Below, piece after piece: positions 46,944 through 54,782 of a stretch of 64,000 nt of DNA. The notes below the pieces were generated by a model. It was not told the DNA's origin and searched no databases. It saw only the letters and a list, made by a program, of their open reading frames with translations. Source of the DNA: JBFGFX01 sp965232455 (GTDB lineage Bacteria > Pseudomonadota > Gammaproteobacteria > Steroidobacterales > Woeseiaceae). The first letter of the stretch is position 1; each line of letters begins with the position of its first letter. The position numbers and the translations under genes are program-made. Where the stretch lies: positions 4,774,001-4,838,000 of the forward strand of contig OZ246981.1 of NCBI GenBank assembly GCA_965232455.1, given 5' to 3'.

Positions 46944-48521
46944 GTGGCGAACGGTGTGCGAGTGGACAGCAGACAGATCCAAGTTCGAGTTACGCGTGTC
47001 GGTGTGCGAACACGTACGCGCTCACGCTGGCGCGGTTTACTGCCGGTGTTGAGCTTGTTGCTGGTCACGGCGTGCGTCGCCAGGGGTTCGCTCGCCGGTT
47101 CGGTCCGCGACGGTGCGCCGCTTACAAGCGCACCGCCATTCACGCCCGTTACCAACGCGGACTTTCACAATCAGGCCAACTACGCCGAAGACGTCGTAGA
47201 GTTGGGACGTCTTCTGTTCTTCGACCCCATCCTGAGCGGTAATCGCAACATCGCCTGCGCCACTTGTCATCACCCGCGTTTCAACAGCGGTGACGGTGTC
47301 GCGCTGTCCATTGGCGAAGGCGGTCACGGGCTGGGACCGGACCGCCGTGTATTGCCTGCGACGCCCATTGCTGCACGCGTGCCGCGTAACTCGCCGGCCT
47401 TGTTCTTCATTGGCGCGAAGGAATTCACGGCGTTGTTCCACGACGGGCGCCTGGAGCGCGACCCGACAGTGCAGTGGGAAAGCGGCTTCTGGTCGCCCGC
47501 GCGCGAGCAGCTGCCGGCCGGGCTCGACAACATCGTTGCCGCGCAGGCGATGTTCCCGGTTGTCTCACCGGACGAGATGGCGGGTCAAAAAGGCGAGAAT
47601 CCCGTTGCCAACGCCGTTGCAAAAAACGAGCTTTCAGGATCTCGCGGCGCGTGGGCGCTGATCGCCAGCCGCGTTGCGGCGATTCCTGAATACGCCGCGC
47701 GCTTCAAGATGGCCTATACGGGCATCGAAACCGCGTCCGACATTCGATTTACAGATATTGCCAATGCGATCGCCGCCTTCGAGACGGTTGCGTTCCGCGC
47801 CGATGGCAGTCCCTTTGACGAGTATCTGCGGACCGGTGATCCCGCAGTGATGAGCACATCGGCGTTGCGCGGAATGACGCTGTTCTACGGTGATGCCGGC
47901 TGCGCCGCTTGCCACGCCGGCAAGCTCCAGACCGACCACGCGTTTCATGCGATTGCGATGCCTCAAATAGGCCCCGGCAAGGGCGACGGAACCGATTCGG
48001 GATACTGGGAGGCGAGCGGCTACGCCGTTCGGCTCGAAGATTTCGGGCGGGCGCGAGTCACTCATCGGCCCGACGATCGTTATCGGTTCCGGACGCCCAG
48101 CTTGCGGAACGTTGCGCTTACCGCGCCCTACGGACATTCAGGCAGCTTCGTGACGCTGAGTGACGTTGTCCGTCATCATCTTGCGCCCGAAGCCAGCATC
48201 CAGGACTACACCCCCGCGGCCGATCTGCTGCCACCCGTTGGTGAATGGATGGAGCAGACCGCAGCGGGTTCGCGGCTGACCTATCAACGCATACGCGAGG
48301 AGCGTCGCGCCGACTTCGAGGCCCGTGACTCGTGGATCGCGCGCTCCGATCGCTTGACCGGCGAGATAGCGGCAGCAAATGAACTGACGTCCGTCGCGCT
48401 GAGCGATGAACAGCTCGCCGACGTGATCGCCTTTCTCGAAGCGTTGACCGATCCGCGGAGCGCCGATGCGCGCCACCTCGTTCCCGAGTCGGTCCCAAGT
48501 GGATTACCGGTTGACCGGTGA
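46944..48521 (+). CDS. Di-haem cytochrome c peroxidase-family lipoprotein (MauG-like)
   Basis: Up to 525 residues. Export signal with a lipobox-like LLVTAC, then two c-type haem sites, CATCH (in NRNIACATCHHPRFNSGDG) and CAACH (in GDAGCAACHAGK). Family context motifs: LGRLLFFDPILSGN, FFIGAKEFTALFHDGRLERD, RFRTPSLRNVALTAPYGHSG. GTG at 46944 is the furthest start; GTG at 47004 gives a better signal peptide (VRTRTRSRWRGLLPVLSLLL). Likely a periplasmic peroxidase or a maturase-type di-haem oxidase. Followed after 36 bp by a secreted protein of unknown function. Confidence 0.9.
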   Translation: MANGVRVDSRQIQVRVTRVGVRTRTRSRWRGLLPVLSLLLVTACVARGSLAGSVRDGAPLTSAPPFTPVTNADFHNQANYAEDVVELGRLLFFDPILSGNRNIACATCHHPRFNSGDGVALSIGEGGHGLGPDRRVLPATPIAARVPRNSPALFFIGAKEFTALFHDGRLERDPTVQWESGFWSPAREQLPAGLDNIVAAQAMFPVVSPDEMAGQKGENPVANAVAKNELSGSRGAWALIASRVAAIPEYAARFKMAYTGIETASDIRFTDIANAIAAFETVAFRADGSPFDEYLRTGDPAVMSTSALRGMTLFYGDAGCAACHAGKLQTDHAFHAIAMPQIGPGKGDGTDSGYWEASGYAVRLEDFGRARVTHRPDDRYRFRTPSLRNVALTAPYGHSGSFVTLSDVVRHHLAPEASIQDYTPAADLLPPVGEWMEQTAAGSRLTYQRIREERRADFEARDSWIARSDRLTGEIAAANELTSVALSDEQLADVIAFLEALTDPRSADARHLVPESVPSGLPVDR

Positions 48522-48557
48522 TGTCACCCAGACGACGGCAGAACCAAGGAAATTGAG

Positions 48558-49286
48558 ATGTCACATTTAATAGAAGTGTGCCGCCTGCTGGCGGCAAGCG
48601 CGCTTGCATCCATCGCTGCAGCGGTAGTGCATGCCGAAGACGGTGAACACACGGCGCTTGAGGACAGCTTGAGCCTGAACTTCCACTTTCACCTCGATGC
48701 GGACATGTACGAGCAGGACGTGTTTCTCCGGCGAGATCCCTCCGATCCGGGCGTATACCGCGTCACCGCCGGCGATCGTGACATGACCGCGCCGCTCTAT
48801 CGTACCGCCGCTTACGTACCCCACTCGCCTTACGATCCGGAACAGCTCGGTCCTTACGAGCCCGGGGAGCCCCTGGGGATCACGCTCGGCGAATGGTTGA
48901 GCGGGACCGGACGGGGCGATTACACCTGCTCGGGCGCCGAAGGCAGGCTCGACATCGCGTTCGACAATCTGGTCCCGAACGGGGTTTACTCGCTTTGGCA
49001 TTTTTTCATGGCCGATCCGCCGACGGTTCCCTTCAGCGGCGCGCTCGCGATTCCGGTGGGCGCGCGCGACGGGTCTCAAGCCGGGTTCCGCGCCGACGCC
49101 GATGGAAAAGCCCGTTTTGAACGGCGTTTCAGGCCGTGCCTGCAGGTGTCCGGCGAACACCTTACCGCCGGTCTGGCCACGGCATATCACAGCGACGGCC
49201 GGACCTACGGTGCGCTGCCGGGTGAATACGCCACGCGATCGCACATCCACATGATCCTGATGCTGCCGAAGCGAACGGGCCTGTGA
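48558..49286 (+). CDS. Secreted protein of unknown function, downstream of the di-haem peroxidase
   Basis: 242 residues with a signal peptide (LLAASALASIAAAVVHAEDG). I do not recognise the family. A histidine-rich start to the mature part (NFHFHLDAD) and a PGEYATRSHIHMILML end could bind metal. Recurrent Asp/Pro/Gly turns suggest a beta-sandwich fold; NLVPNGVYSLWHFFM resembles a domain seen in small secreted proteins. Overlaps the following methyltransferase as GTGA, so the three genes probably form one operon. Confidence 0.7.
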   Translation: MSHLIEVCRLLAASALASIAAAVVHAEDGEHTALEDSLSLNFHFHLDADMYEQDVFLRRDPSDPGVYRVTAGDRDMTAPLYRTAAYVPHSPYDPEQLGPYEPGEPLGITLGEWLSGTGRGDYTCSGAEGRLDIAFDNLVPNGVYSLWHFFMADPPTVPFSGALAIPVGARDGSQAGFRADADGKARFERRFRPCLQVSGEHLTAGLATAYHSDGRTYGALPGEYATRSHIHMILMLPKRTGL

Positions 49287-50071
49287 CGGCGACTGCGAAA
49301 ATTGCAGCGGCCGCGGCCACGCCGCGAGAACACTACGAACGCTTGCTGGCGCAACACTACACCTGGATGTTCGGCGCATCGTTTGCGGAGAAAGTCGGCG
49401 ACGAAAAGGCGTTGTTGCGAGAAGCCGGTGTGGTCACGCCGGGCGTTGCGATAGACCTCGGGTGCGGTTCCGGTTTCCAGTCGGTGGCGCTGGCCGAACT
49501 GGGCGCATCGCGCGTGCACGCCGTTGATTCGAGCGCGGCGCTTCTGCAGGAGTTGGGATTACATACCGGCGGACTTCCGGTCACCGCGCATGAGGGGGAC
49601 CTGCTTGCATTCGACCAACTCGCCTTCGAGTCGGTGGACACGGTGGTTTGCATGGGCGATACGCTCACGCACCTCGGGGCGCCGGACGACGTCCGGGCCC
49701 TGCTCGCAAAAATCGCCGTGGCGCTCTCACCGGGCGGACGTGTGATCCTGTCCTGGCGCGATCTGTCCGCGCCGCCCGAGGGGCTCAACCGTTTCATCCC
49801 GGTGCGTAGCGACGACGAGCGGATCATGACCTGTTTCCTCGAAGATCTTGGTGACGCCGTGCTGGTCCACGACCTCGTTTATGAGAAAGAGGACGGCGCC
49901 TGGCAGCTTCGAAAAAGTGCCTACCCGAAGCTCAAGTTGTCCGAAGAATTCGTGATATCGACCGCTGAGTCGGCCGGTCTGCGCGTGGTGCATCGGCAGG
50001 TGGTACGGGGGATGCTCGTCGTTGCCGCGACCCGTTCACTAAGCGGAGCAAACCTTAATCACTGTCGATGA
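49283..50071 (+). CDS. Class I SAM-dependent methyltransferase
   Basis: 262 residues. Motif I AIDLGCGSGFQSVALAELGA, acidic loop VHAVDSSAALLQEL, VDTVVCMGDTLTHLG and a post-motif segment SPGGRVILSWRDLS. The GTG start overlaps the preceding stop. No membrane segments. Placed with the di-haem peroxidase and secreted protein; acceptor unknown. Confidence 0.85.
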   Translation: MTATAKIAAAAATPREHYERLLAQHYTWMFGASFAEKVGDEKALLREAGVVTPGVAIDLGCGSGFQSVALAELGASRVHAVDSSAALLQELGLHTGGLPVTAHEGDLLAFDQLAFESVDTVVCMGDTLTHLGAPDDVRALLAKIAVALSPGGRVILSWRDLSAPPEGLNRFIPVRSDDERIMTCFLEDLGDAVLVHDLVYEKEDGAWQLRKSAYPKLKLSEEFVISTAESAGLRVVHRQVVRGMLVVAATRSLSGANLNHCR

Positions 50072-50288
50072 ACGAGAATATCCGGCGGTGAATTCTTCGG
50101 CACGCCGTTCACGCAGAAGCTGAACGCCCGCTTGACGAAACGCTAAATCTGGTGGGGCTGTTGCTGGTCCCGCTGGAAGATAAGGGCGACGACCGGGCCA
50201 TGCAGATCGCATTCGCCCTGAAAGCCGCCAAAAATCGACGGTCCGCGCCCAGTCTCCGAAAGTATAGAAAGCCCCTCGAGAGCCCGCC
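50072..50288. other. Gap with no supportable gene, upstream of the FNR-like site
   Basis: A reading frame around 50104-50292 is open (PLDETLNLVGLLLVPLEDKG) but has no start, no recognisable family and an antisense alternative. Probably the end of an untranslated region; the promoter of the downstream oxidase-type cluster is expected near its right end. Confidence 0.4.
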
Positions 50289-50302
50289 TTGACCTAGGTC
50301 AT
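50289..50302. promoter_or_regulatory. FNR/DNR-type binding site for the haem-copper reductase cluster
   Basis: TTGACCTAGGTCAT matches the CRP/FNR-family consensus TTGAY-N4-RTCAA at all but the last base, and contains a perfect 12-bp palindrome (50290-50301). It lies 75 bp upstream of the first small gene (50377). FNR or NO-sensing DNR/NNR regulators use such sites. Confidence 0.65.
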
Positions 50303-50376
50303 GGAGCGCGCCGGCCCTGCCGTGCAAGGATCAATGCTGCAGCGAGCTTTTTCGCTGCGAGGTAACGGCCGCGCCC

Positions 50377-50559
50377 ATGAGTATCGTCTACTTCACGCTT
50401 GTTGCAATCATCCTCTACCTGGCGGCCGACTGGATGCTGGAACGCGTCGAAGTGGCGGCTGGCAAGCGGCTGGAGCACAGGTCGCTGGTGTTCTTCGCAA
50501 TTTTGCTGGTGCTGGCGCTATCGAGTTTTACGCTGATACGAAATTACACGGGCGGCTAG
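50377..50559 (+). CDS. Small two-helix membrane protein
   Basis: 60 residues: helix 1 YFTLVAIILYLAADWML, a short charged loop, helix 2 SLVFFAILLVLALSSFTLI. No known family recognised. First gene of the haem-copper cluster and probably an assembly or accessory subunit. Weak Shine-Dalgarno. Confidence 0.65.
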   Translation: MSIVYFTLVAIILYLAADWMLERVEVAAGKRLEHRSLVFFAILLVLALSSFTLIRNYTGG

Positions 50560-50637
50560 TGACGCGTCGGTGAGCTGTGACTGTAGTTGATGCCGGTCTG
50601 AACCGGCAAAACGTTCGTTTCCCGGGGAGGAGTGAAC

Positions 50638-50814
50638 ATGACCGACAACAATAATCCGGACGGCAAGTCCACGATCGAGGACGAACCCATTCCGCTGATG
50701 CAGCGGGTACTCGACAACCCGTTCCTACTGCTTTTCCTGGGTGTCGCGGTTCCGTCCGTCTTTTACATCATTTGGGGCGTCATAGAGATCACCCAAATCC
50801 CGATCGCAGACTGA
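50638..50814 (+). CDS. Small single-helix membrane protein
   Basis: 58 residues from ATG at 50638, preceded by GGGGAGGAG about 10 bases upstream. A hydrophilic N-terminus (DNNNPDGKSTIEDEPIPLMQRVLDNP) is followed by one helix (FLLLFLGVAVPSVFYIIWGVIEI). Resembles the small accessory subunit (subunit IIa/IV-like) of B-family oxidases in size and position directly ahead of subunit II, though no sequence motif proves it. Confidence 0.7.
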   Translation: MTDNNNPDGKSTIEDEPIPLMQRVLDNPFLLLFLGVAVPSVFYIIWGVIEITQIPIAD

Positions 50815-50830
50815 TTAAGGGGAGCGTCCG

Positions 50831-51364
50831 ATGGCTATAACACCGCCGAGCGAACGGATCTGGTGGAAAGAGCCGATTGCCAAGATCGAGCTCATCTGGA
50901 TCGTCATCGCTTTCATCTGGGGCCTCATCATGTTTTTCATGATGATCTACTGGCACGGCGCCGGCGAACAGAACCTGTCCAGCGAGGCGTACCAGATCAC
51001 ACCCGAACGGTTCGCGGAACGCACGCAGGAGATGATCGACAACTACACGGTGCGCGAAGAGAACTATTTTCCCGTCGTGCGTCCGCCGCCGGGCAGCGAC
51101 GTTTACCTGATCGCCCGGCTCTGGCAGTGGTGGCCGATATTGGAACTGGAAAAGGGCCAGTCGTACCGGCTGCATCTTTCGTCGCTCGACTGGCAGCACG
51201 GCTTTTCGCTGCAGCCGGTGAACATCAACCTTCAGGTTCACCCTGGCTACGAGATGGTCGTCACGATCGAGCCGGACGAGGCGGGTGAGTTCGGGATCGT
51301 CTGCAACGAGTTCTGCGGCATCGGCCATCACATGATGGTTAGCAAGATGTACGTGGTCGAGTAG
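50831..51364 (+). CDS. Haem-copper reductase subunit II with CuA site
   Basis: 177 residues: one N-terminal transmembrane helix (IELIWIVIAFIWGLIMFFMMIYW) and a cupredoxin domain. CuA ligands are complete: His in DWQHGF, then Cys-x3-Cys-x3-His-x2-Met in CNEFCGIGHHMM. Short CuA subunits with a single helix are typical of B-family enzymes. It accepts electrons from a cytochrome c or copper protein and passes them to subunit I, encoded 11 bp downstream. Confidence 0.92.
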   Translation: MAITPPSERIWWKEPIAKIELIWIVIAFIWGLIMFFMMIYWHGAGEQNLSSEAYQITPERFAERTQEMIDNYTVREENYFPVVRPPPGSDVYLIARLWQWWPILELEKGQSYRLHLSSLDWQHGFSLQPVNINLQVHPGYEMVVTIEPDEAGEFGIVCNEFCGIGHHMMVSKMYVVE

Positions 51365-51375
51365 GGGGGCGAGAA

Positions 51376-53070
51376 ATGGCAAATAACGCAGAGTTTCGTA
51401 CCTGCCCGACGACAGGCCTCAAAGTCGATCTGGCGGCGGAAAAACTGATCAAGGCAAACGCGGTCGTCGCGGTCGTTTTCCTCGCGATCGGCGGTCTGTT
51501 CGGGCTGCTCGTCGCATTGACGCGCTGGCCGGCCGTGCACTTCCTGCCGGCGGACTGGTTTTACCTGGCGCTGACCGCGCACGGCTTCGACGTGCTGCTC
51601 GTATGGATCATTTTTTTCGAGATTGCCGTGTTGTATTTCGCGTCGGCCGTGTTGCTGGGCAGCCGGCTGGCCATGCCGAAGCTGGCCTGGGTGGGTTTTG
51701 CGCTGATGCTCGTCGGCGCCGTGATGACCAACATCGTCGTCCTGCAGGGGCAATCGAGCGTGATGTTCACGTCCTACGTGCCCATGCGGGCCGAGCCCGG
51801 CTTTTATCTCGGCATCATCCTGTTTGCCGTCGGCGCGCTGATCGGCTGCTGCATCTTTTTCGGCACGCTGGTCGTCGCCCGTCAGGAACGCACCTACCAG
51901 GGCTCGATACCGCTGGTGACCTTCGGCGCCCTGACCGCGGCAATCATCGCGGTATTCACGATCGCCTCCGGCGCCATCATCCTGATCCCGACGCTGCTGT
52001 GGTCCGTGGGTCTCGTCAGCTACATCGACCCGCTGGTGTACAAGACGATCTGGTGGGGCATGGGGCACTCGTCTCAGCAGATCAACGTCGCCGCGCACGT
52101 CTCGGTCTGGTACGCGATCGCGGCCATGGTGTTTGGCGCAAAGCCGCTGTCCGAGAAGGTCAGCCGCATGGCGTTTCTGATGTACATCCTGTTCCTGCAG
52201 ATCGCCAGCGCGCACCACATGCTGGTCGAGCCGGGCTTCAGCGCCGAGTGGAAGATCTTCAACACCAGTTATGCGATGTACCTGGCCGTGCTCGGCAGCA
52301 TGGTGCACGGCATGACGGTGCCGGGATCGATCGAGGCGGCACAGCGCTCGCGCGGCCTGACGAAAGGCCTGTTCGAGTGGTTGCGTAAAGCGCCGTGGGG
52401 CAACCCCGCGTTCGCCGGCATGTTCATGTCGCTGGTGTTTTTCGGCTTCATCGGCGGCATATCCGGCGTGGTCATGGGAACCGAGCAGATCAACCTGATC
52501 ATGCACAATACCTTGTACGTGCCGGGCCACTTCCACGGCACGGTCGTGGCCGGGACGACGCTCGCGTTCATGGCGATCACCTATCTGCTCGTGCCGCTGA
52601 TCTTCCGGCGCGAGCTGATGATGAAAAAGATCGCGCAGTGGCAGCCGTACGTGTTCGGGATCGGCGTGGCCGGCATTTCGATGTTCATGATGGGCGCCGG
52701 CACGCTCGGCGTGTCGCGCCGCCACTGGGACATGACGTTTGCCGACGCGCAGCTGCCGTTCGACTATCCCTCGGCCGCGTTCCTGATGATGGGTCTGAAC
52801 GGCATCTTCGCCGTACTGGCGTCCGTTGGCGGGATCATGTTCATCGCCGTCGTCGTGGGTTCGGTGTTCTTTGGCCGGAAACTCGGCGCGGAGGAGAAAC
52901 CGAGTTATCCGGAGGTGCCACCCTCGGCCGTTGCGGTCTCGCAGCACGGCAGCGCCGGTACGCTGAAGATCCCCGGTACGGCGATGCTGGTGGCCGTGTT
53001 TTTCATCGCCTTCGTGCTTTACTACTTCGTGAACTGGAAGTATCTGTCCGAAGTCTGGCCGCTGAGTTGA
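51376..53070 (+). CDS. Haem-copper reductase subunit I with Gln in place of the active-site Tyr (candidate eNOR-type NO reductase)
   Basis: 564 residues, many hydrophobic helices. Haem/CuB ligands are all present: low-spin His in LTAHGF, CuB His in WWGMGHSSQQIN, the His pair in IASAHHML, and HxH in VPGHFHGTVVAG. Thermus ba3 oxidase has H-P-I-V-Y at the first CuB His (His233...Tyr237); here it is H-S-S-Q-Q, so the cross-linked active-site Tyr is Gln. As I recall, that substitution marks eNOR-type nitric oxide reductases. Overall resemblance is to B-family (ba3-type) enzymes, the likely automatic annotation. The first CuB helix aligned by eye. Confidence 0.88.
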   Translation: MANNAEFRTCPTTGLKVDLAAEKLIKANAVVAVVFLAIGGLFGLLVALTRWPAVHFLPADWFYLALTAHGFDVLLVWIIFFEIAVLYFASAVLLGSRLAMPKLAWVGFALMLVGAVMTNIVVLQGQSSVMFTSYVPMRAEPGFYLGIILFAVGALIGCCIFFGTLVVARQERTYQGSIPLVTFGALTAAIIAVFTIASGAIILIPTLLWSVGLVSYIDPLVYKTIWWGMGHSSQQINVAAHVSVWYAIAAMVFGAKPLSEKVSRMAFLMYILFLQIASAHHMLVEPGFSAEWKIFNTSYAMYLAVLGSMVHGMTVPGSIEAAQRSRGLTKGLFEWLRKAPWGNPAFAGMFMSLVFFGFIGGISGVVMGTEQINLIMHNTLYVPGHFHGTVVAGTTLAFMAITYLLVPLIFRRELMMKKIAQWQPYVFGIGVAGISMFMMGAGTLGVSRRHWDMTFADAQLPFDYPSAAFLMMGLNGIFAVLASVGGIMFIAVVVGSVFFGRKLGAEEKPSYPEVPPSAVAVSQHGSAGTLKIPGTAMLVAVFFIAFVLYYFVNWKYLSEVWPLS

Positions 53071-53128
53071 CGAGTGAGCGGCGCCGGTTCGCCCCGGCGC
53101 CGTTTGCCGAGGAATCCGGTAACACCCG

Positions 53129-53998
53129 ATGTCTACGAACACGATCAAGCTGATCTATGAAACGGCCAAGGTGCGCCTCGGCTTTTTGATCACGGCGTGC
53201 GCGATCACGGGTATCACCGTCGTACCGGGGCACGGCCTGACGGCCTGGCAGATCTTCGTGCTCGGGCTCGCGACGCTGGTGGCGTCGTCCGCCGCGGGCG
53301 CGTTCAATCAGTTTCACGAGCGTGACCTGGACGCACGGATGCGGCGGACGCAGTCGCGGCCGTTCGTTACCGGGCGGTTCCGGGCCGACCGCGTCTGGCT
53401 TGGCGGGATCGTGTTTGCGCTGCTGCTGGCGCTCGCCGCGGCAGCCGTGGCGACGAACTGGTTGGCGGCGTTTTTCGTTTTCCTCGGTGCGTTCACCTAT
53501 GGCGTCGTGTATACGGTCTGGCTCAAGCGCCGCACCTGGCTCAACATCGTGGTCGGCGGTCTCGCCGGCAGCTTCGCCGTGCTCGCCGGTTCAGCGGCCG
53601 CCGGCGCCGCCATGAATCCGGTTGCGGTGATCCTGGCCGCCGTGCTGTTTCTCTGGACGCCCCCGCATTTCTGGGCACTGGCGTTCGCCTGCAAGGACGA
53701 CTACAGAGCAGCCGGCGTGCCGATGCTGCCGGTCGTCATCGACGACCGGGCGTCCACGCTGACGATCCTCGGTCACACGCTTGCGCTCGTTGCGCTGTCG
53801 CTCGTCCCGGCCTGGTACGGGATGGGCTGGATATACCTGTCCGGCGCCGTGCTCGGCGGCGGCTGCTTCGTGTTTGCCTGCGTCCGGCTTGCCGCCCGCC
53901 CCGAGCGAAAGACCGCCTGGGGCGCCTTTGCGGCATCGATCGTGCAGCTGGGCCTGTTGATGTCGGCGGCCATCCTCGACGGGCTGCTACTTTCCTGA
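53129..53998 (+). CDS. ctaB: Protohaem IX farnesyltransferase (haem O synthase)
   Basis: 289 residues, UbiA-type prenyltransferase with about nine helices. First Asp-rich motif NQFHERDLDARMRRTQSRP, second KDDYRAAGVPMLPV. It attaches farnesyl to haem B, giving haem O, the precursor of haem A, for the reductase encoded upstream. No CtaA (haem O to haem A) is visible in the window. 58 bp after subunit I, same operon. Confidence 0.95.
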   Translation: MSTNTIKLIYETAKVRLGFLITACAITGITVVPGHGLTAWQIFVLGLATLVASSAAGAFNQFHERDLDARMRRTQSRPFVTGRFRADRVWLGGIVFALLLALAAAAVATNWLAAFFVFLGAFTYGVVYTVWLKRRTWLNIVVGGLAGSFAVLAGSAAAGAAMNPVAVILAAVLFLWTPPHFWALAFACKDDYRAAGVPMLPVVIDDRASTLTILGHTLALVALSLVPAWYGMGWIYLSGAVLGGGCFVFACVRLAARPERKTAWGAFAASIVQLGLLMSAAILDGLLLS

Positions 53999-54001
53999 GC
54001 A

Positions 54002-54775
54002 ATGGTCCGAGCGCTGCTGACAGTGTGCCTATGGTTCACAGCGCTTGGCGTCGCTGCGAACGAATACGATCGTAGCGACGCGCTCGACTACAGCCAGGCT
54101 GCCATCGGTCGCGGCCTCGATGACCACCGCCTGCGCGACGTCCGCGGGCAGACGTTCGAGCTGTCGCAGCTGCGCGGCAGGCCGCTGGTCGTCAGCCTGA
54201 TTTACACGAGCTGTCATCATGTTTGCCCGCTGATCACACGCAATCTTGCGGCGACCGTCGACGTCGCCCGGGAGGCGCTGGGCGACGATTCTTTCTCGGT
54301 GGTGACGGTCGGTTTCGACTGGAAAGTCGACTCGCCGGACCGCATGCGGCAGTTTGCGGCGCAACAGGCCGTCGACGACGATGGCTGGCACTTTCTCGCC
54401 GCCGACGCGAGCACGATCGATGCGCTCAGCGAAAATCTCGGTTTTCTCTTTTACGCCAGCGCAAAGGGTTTCGATCATCTTGCGCAGACGACCGTCGTCG
54501 ACAGTGACGGTAAAATCTATCGGCAGGTTTACGGCGTCGATATCGATACGCAGTCGCTCGTCGAGCCGCTCAAGGAGCTCGTGTTCGATACGCCGCGCAG
54601 CGCCGGGTTCATCGAGCACTGGATCAGCACGTTCAAGCTGTTTTGCACGGTATACGATCCGAACAGCGATCGTTATCGTTTCGATTATTCGATATTCATG
54701 ACGCTGTTCGCCGGTTTTCTGAGCCTGGGCGCCATCGCGACGTTTATCGTAAGGGAATGGCGGCGCGCGCGCTGA
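54002..54775 (+). CDS. SCO1/SenC copper chaperone
   Basis: 257 residues. A signal-like N-terminus (LLTVCLWFTALGVAA) and a thioredoxin-like SCO domain with the Cu-binding Cys-x3-Cys (TSCHHVCPLI) and the distal His in GFDHLAQTTVVD. A C-terminal transmembrane helix (FMTLFAGFLSLGAIATFIV) is unusual; most SCO proteins are anchored at the N-terminus. Delivers copper to the CuA site of subunit II. 3 bp from ctaB. Confidence 0.9.
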   Translation: MVRALLTVCLWFTALGVAANEYDRSDALDYSQAAIGRGLDDHRLRDVRGQTFELSQLRGRPLVVSLIYTSCHHVCPLITRNLAATVDVAREALGDDSFSVVTVGFDWKVDSPDRMRQFAAQQAVDDDGWHFLAADASTIDALSENLGFLFYASAKGFDHLAQTTVVDSDGKIYRQVYGVDIDTQSLVEPLKELVFDTPRSAGFIEHWISTFKLFCTVYDPNSDRYRFDYSIFMTLFAGFLSLGAIATFIVREWRRAR

Positions 54776-54782
54776 CTCGTCC

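Noticed and set aside
51328..53148. 606-codon minus-strand frame across the haem-copper subunit I gene
   Set aside because: Composition is Arg/His/Asp/Gln-rich, the complement of hydrophobic codons; the plus-strand gene has all metal ligands.
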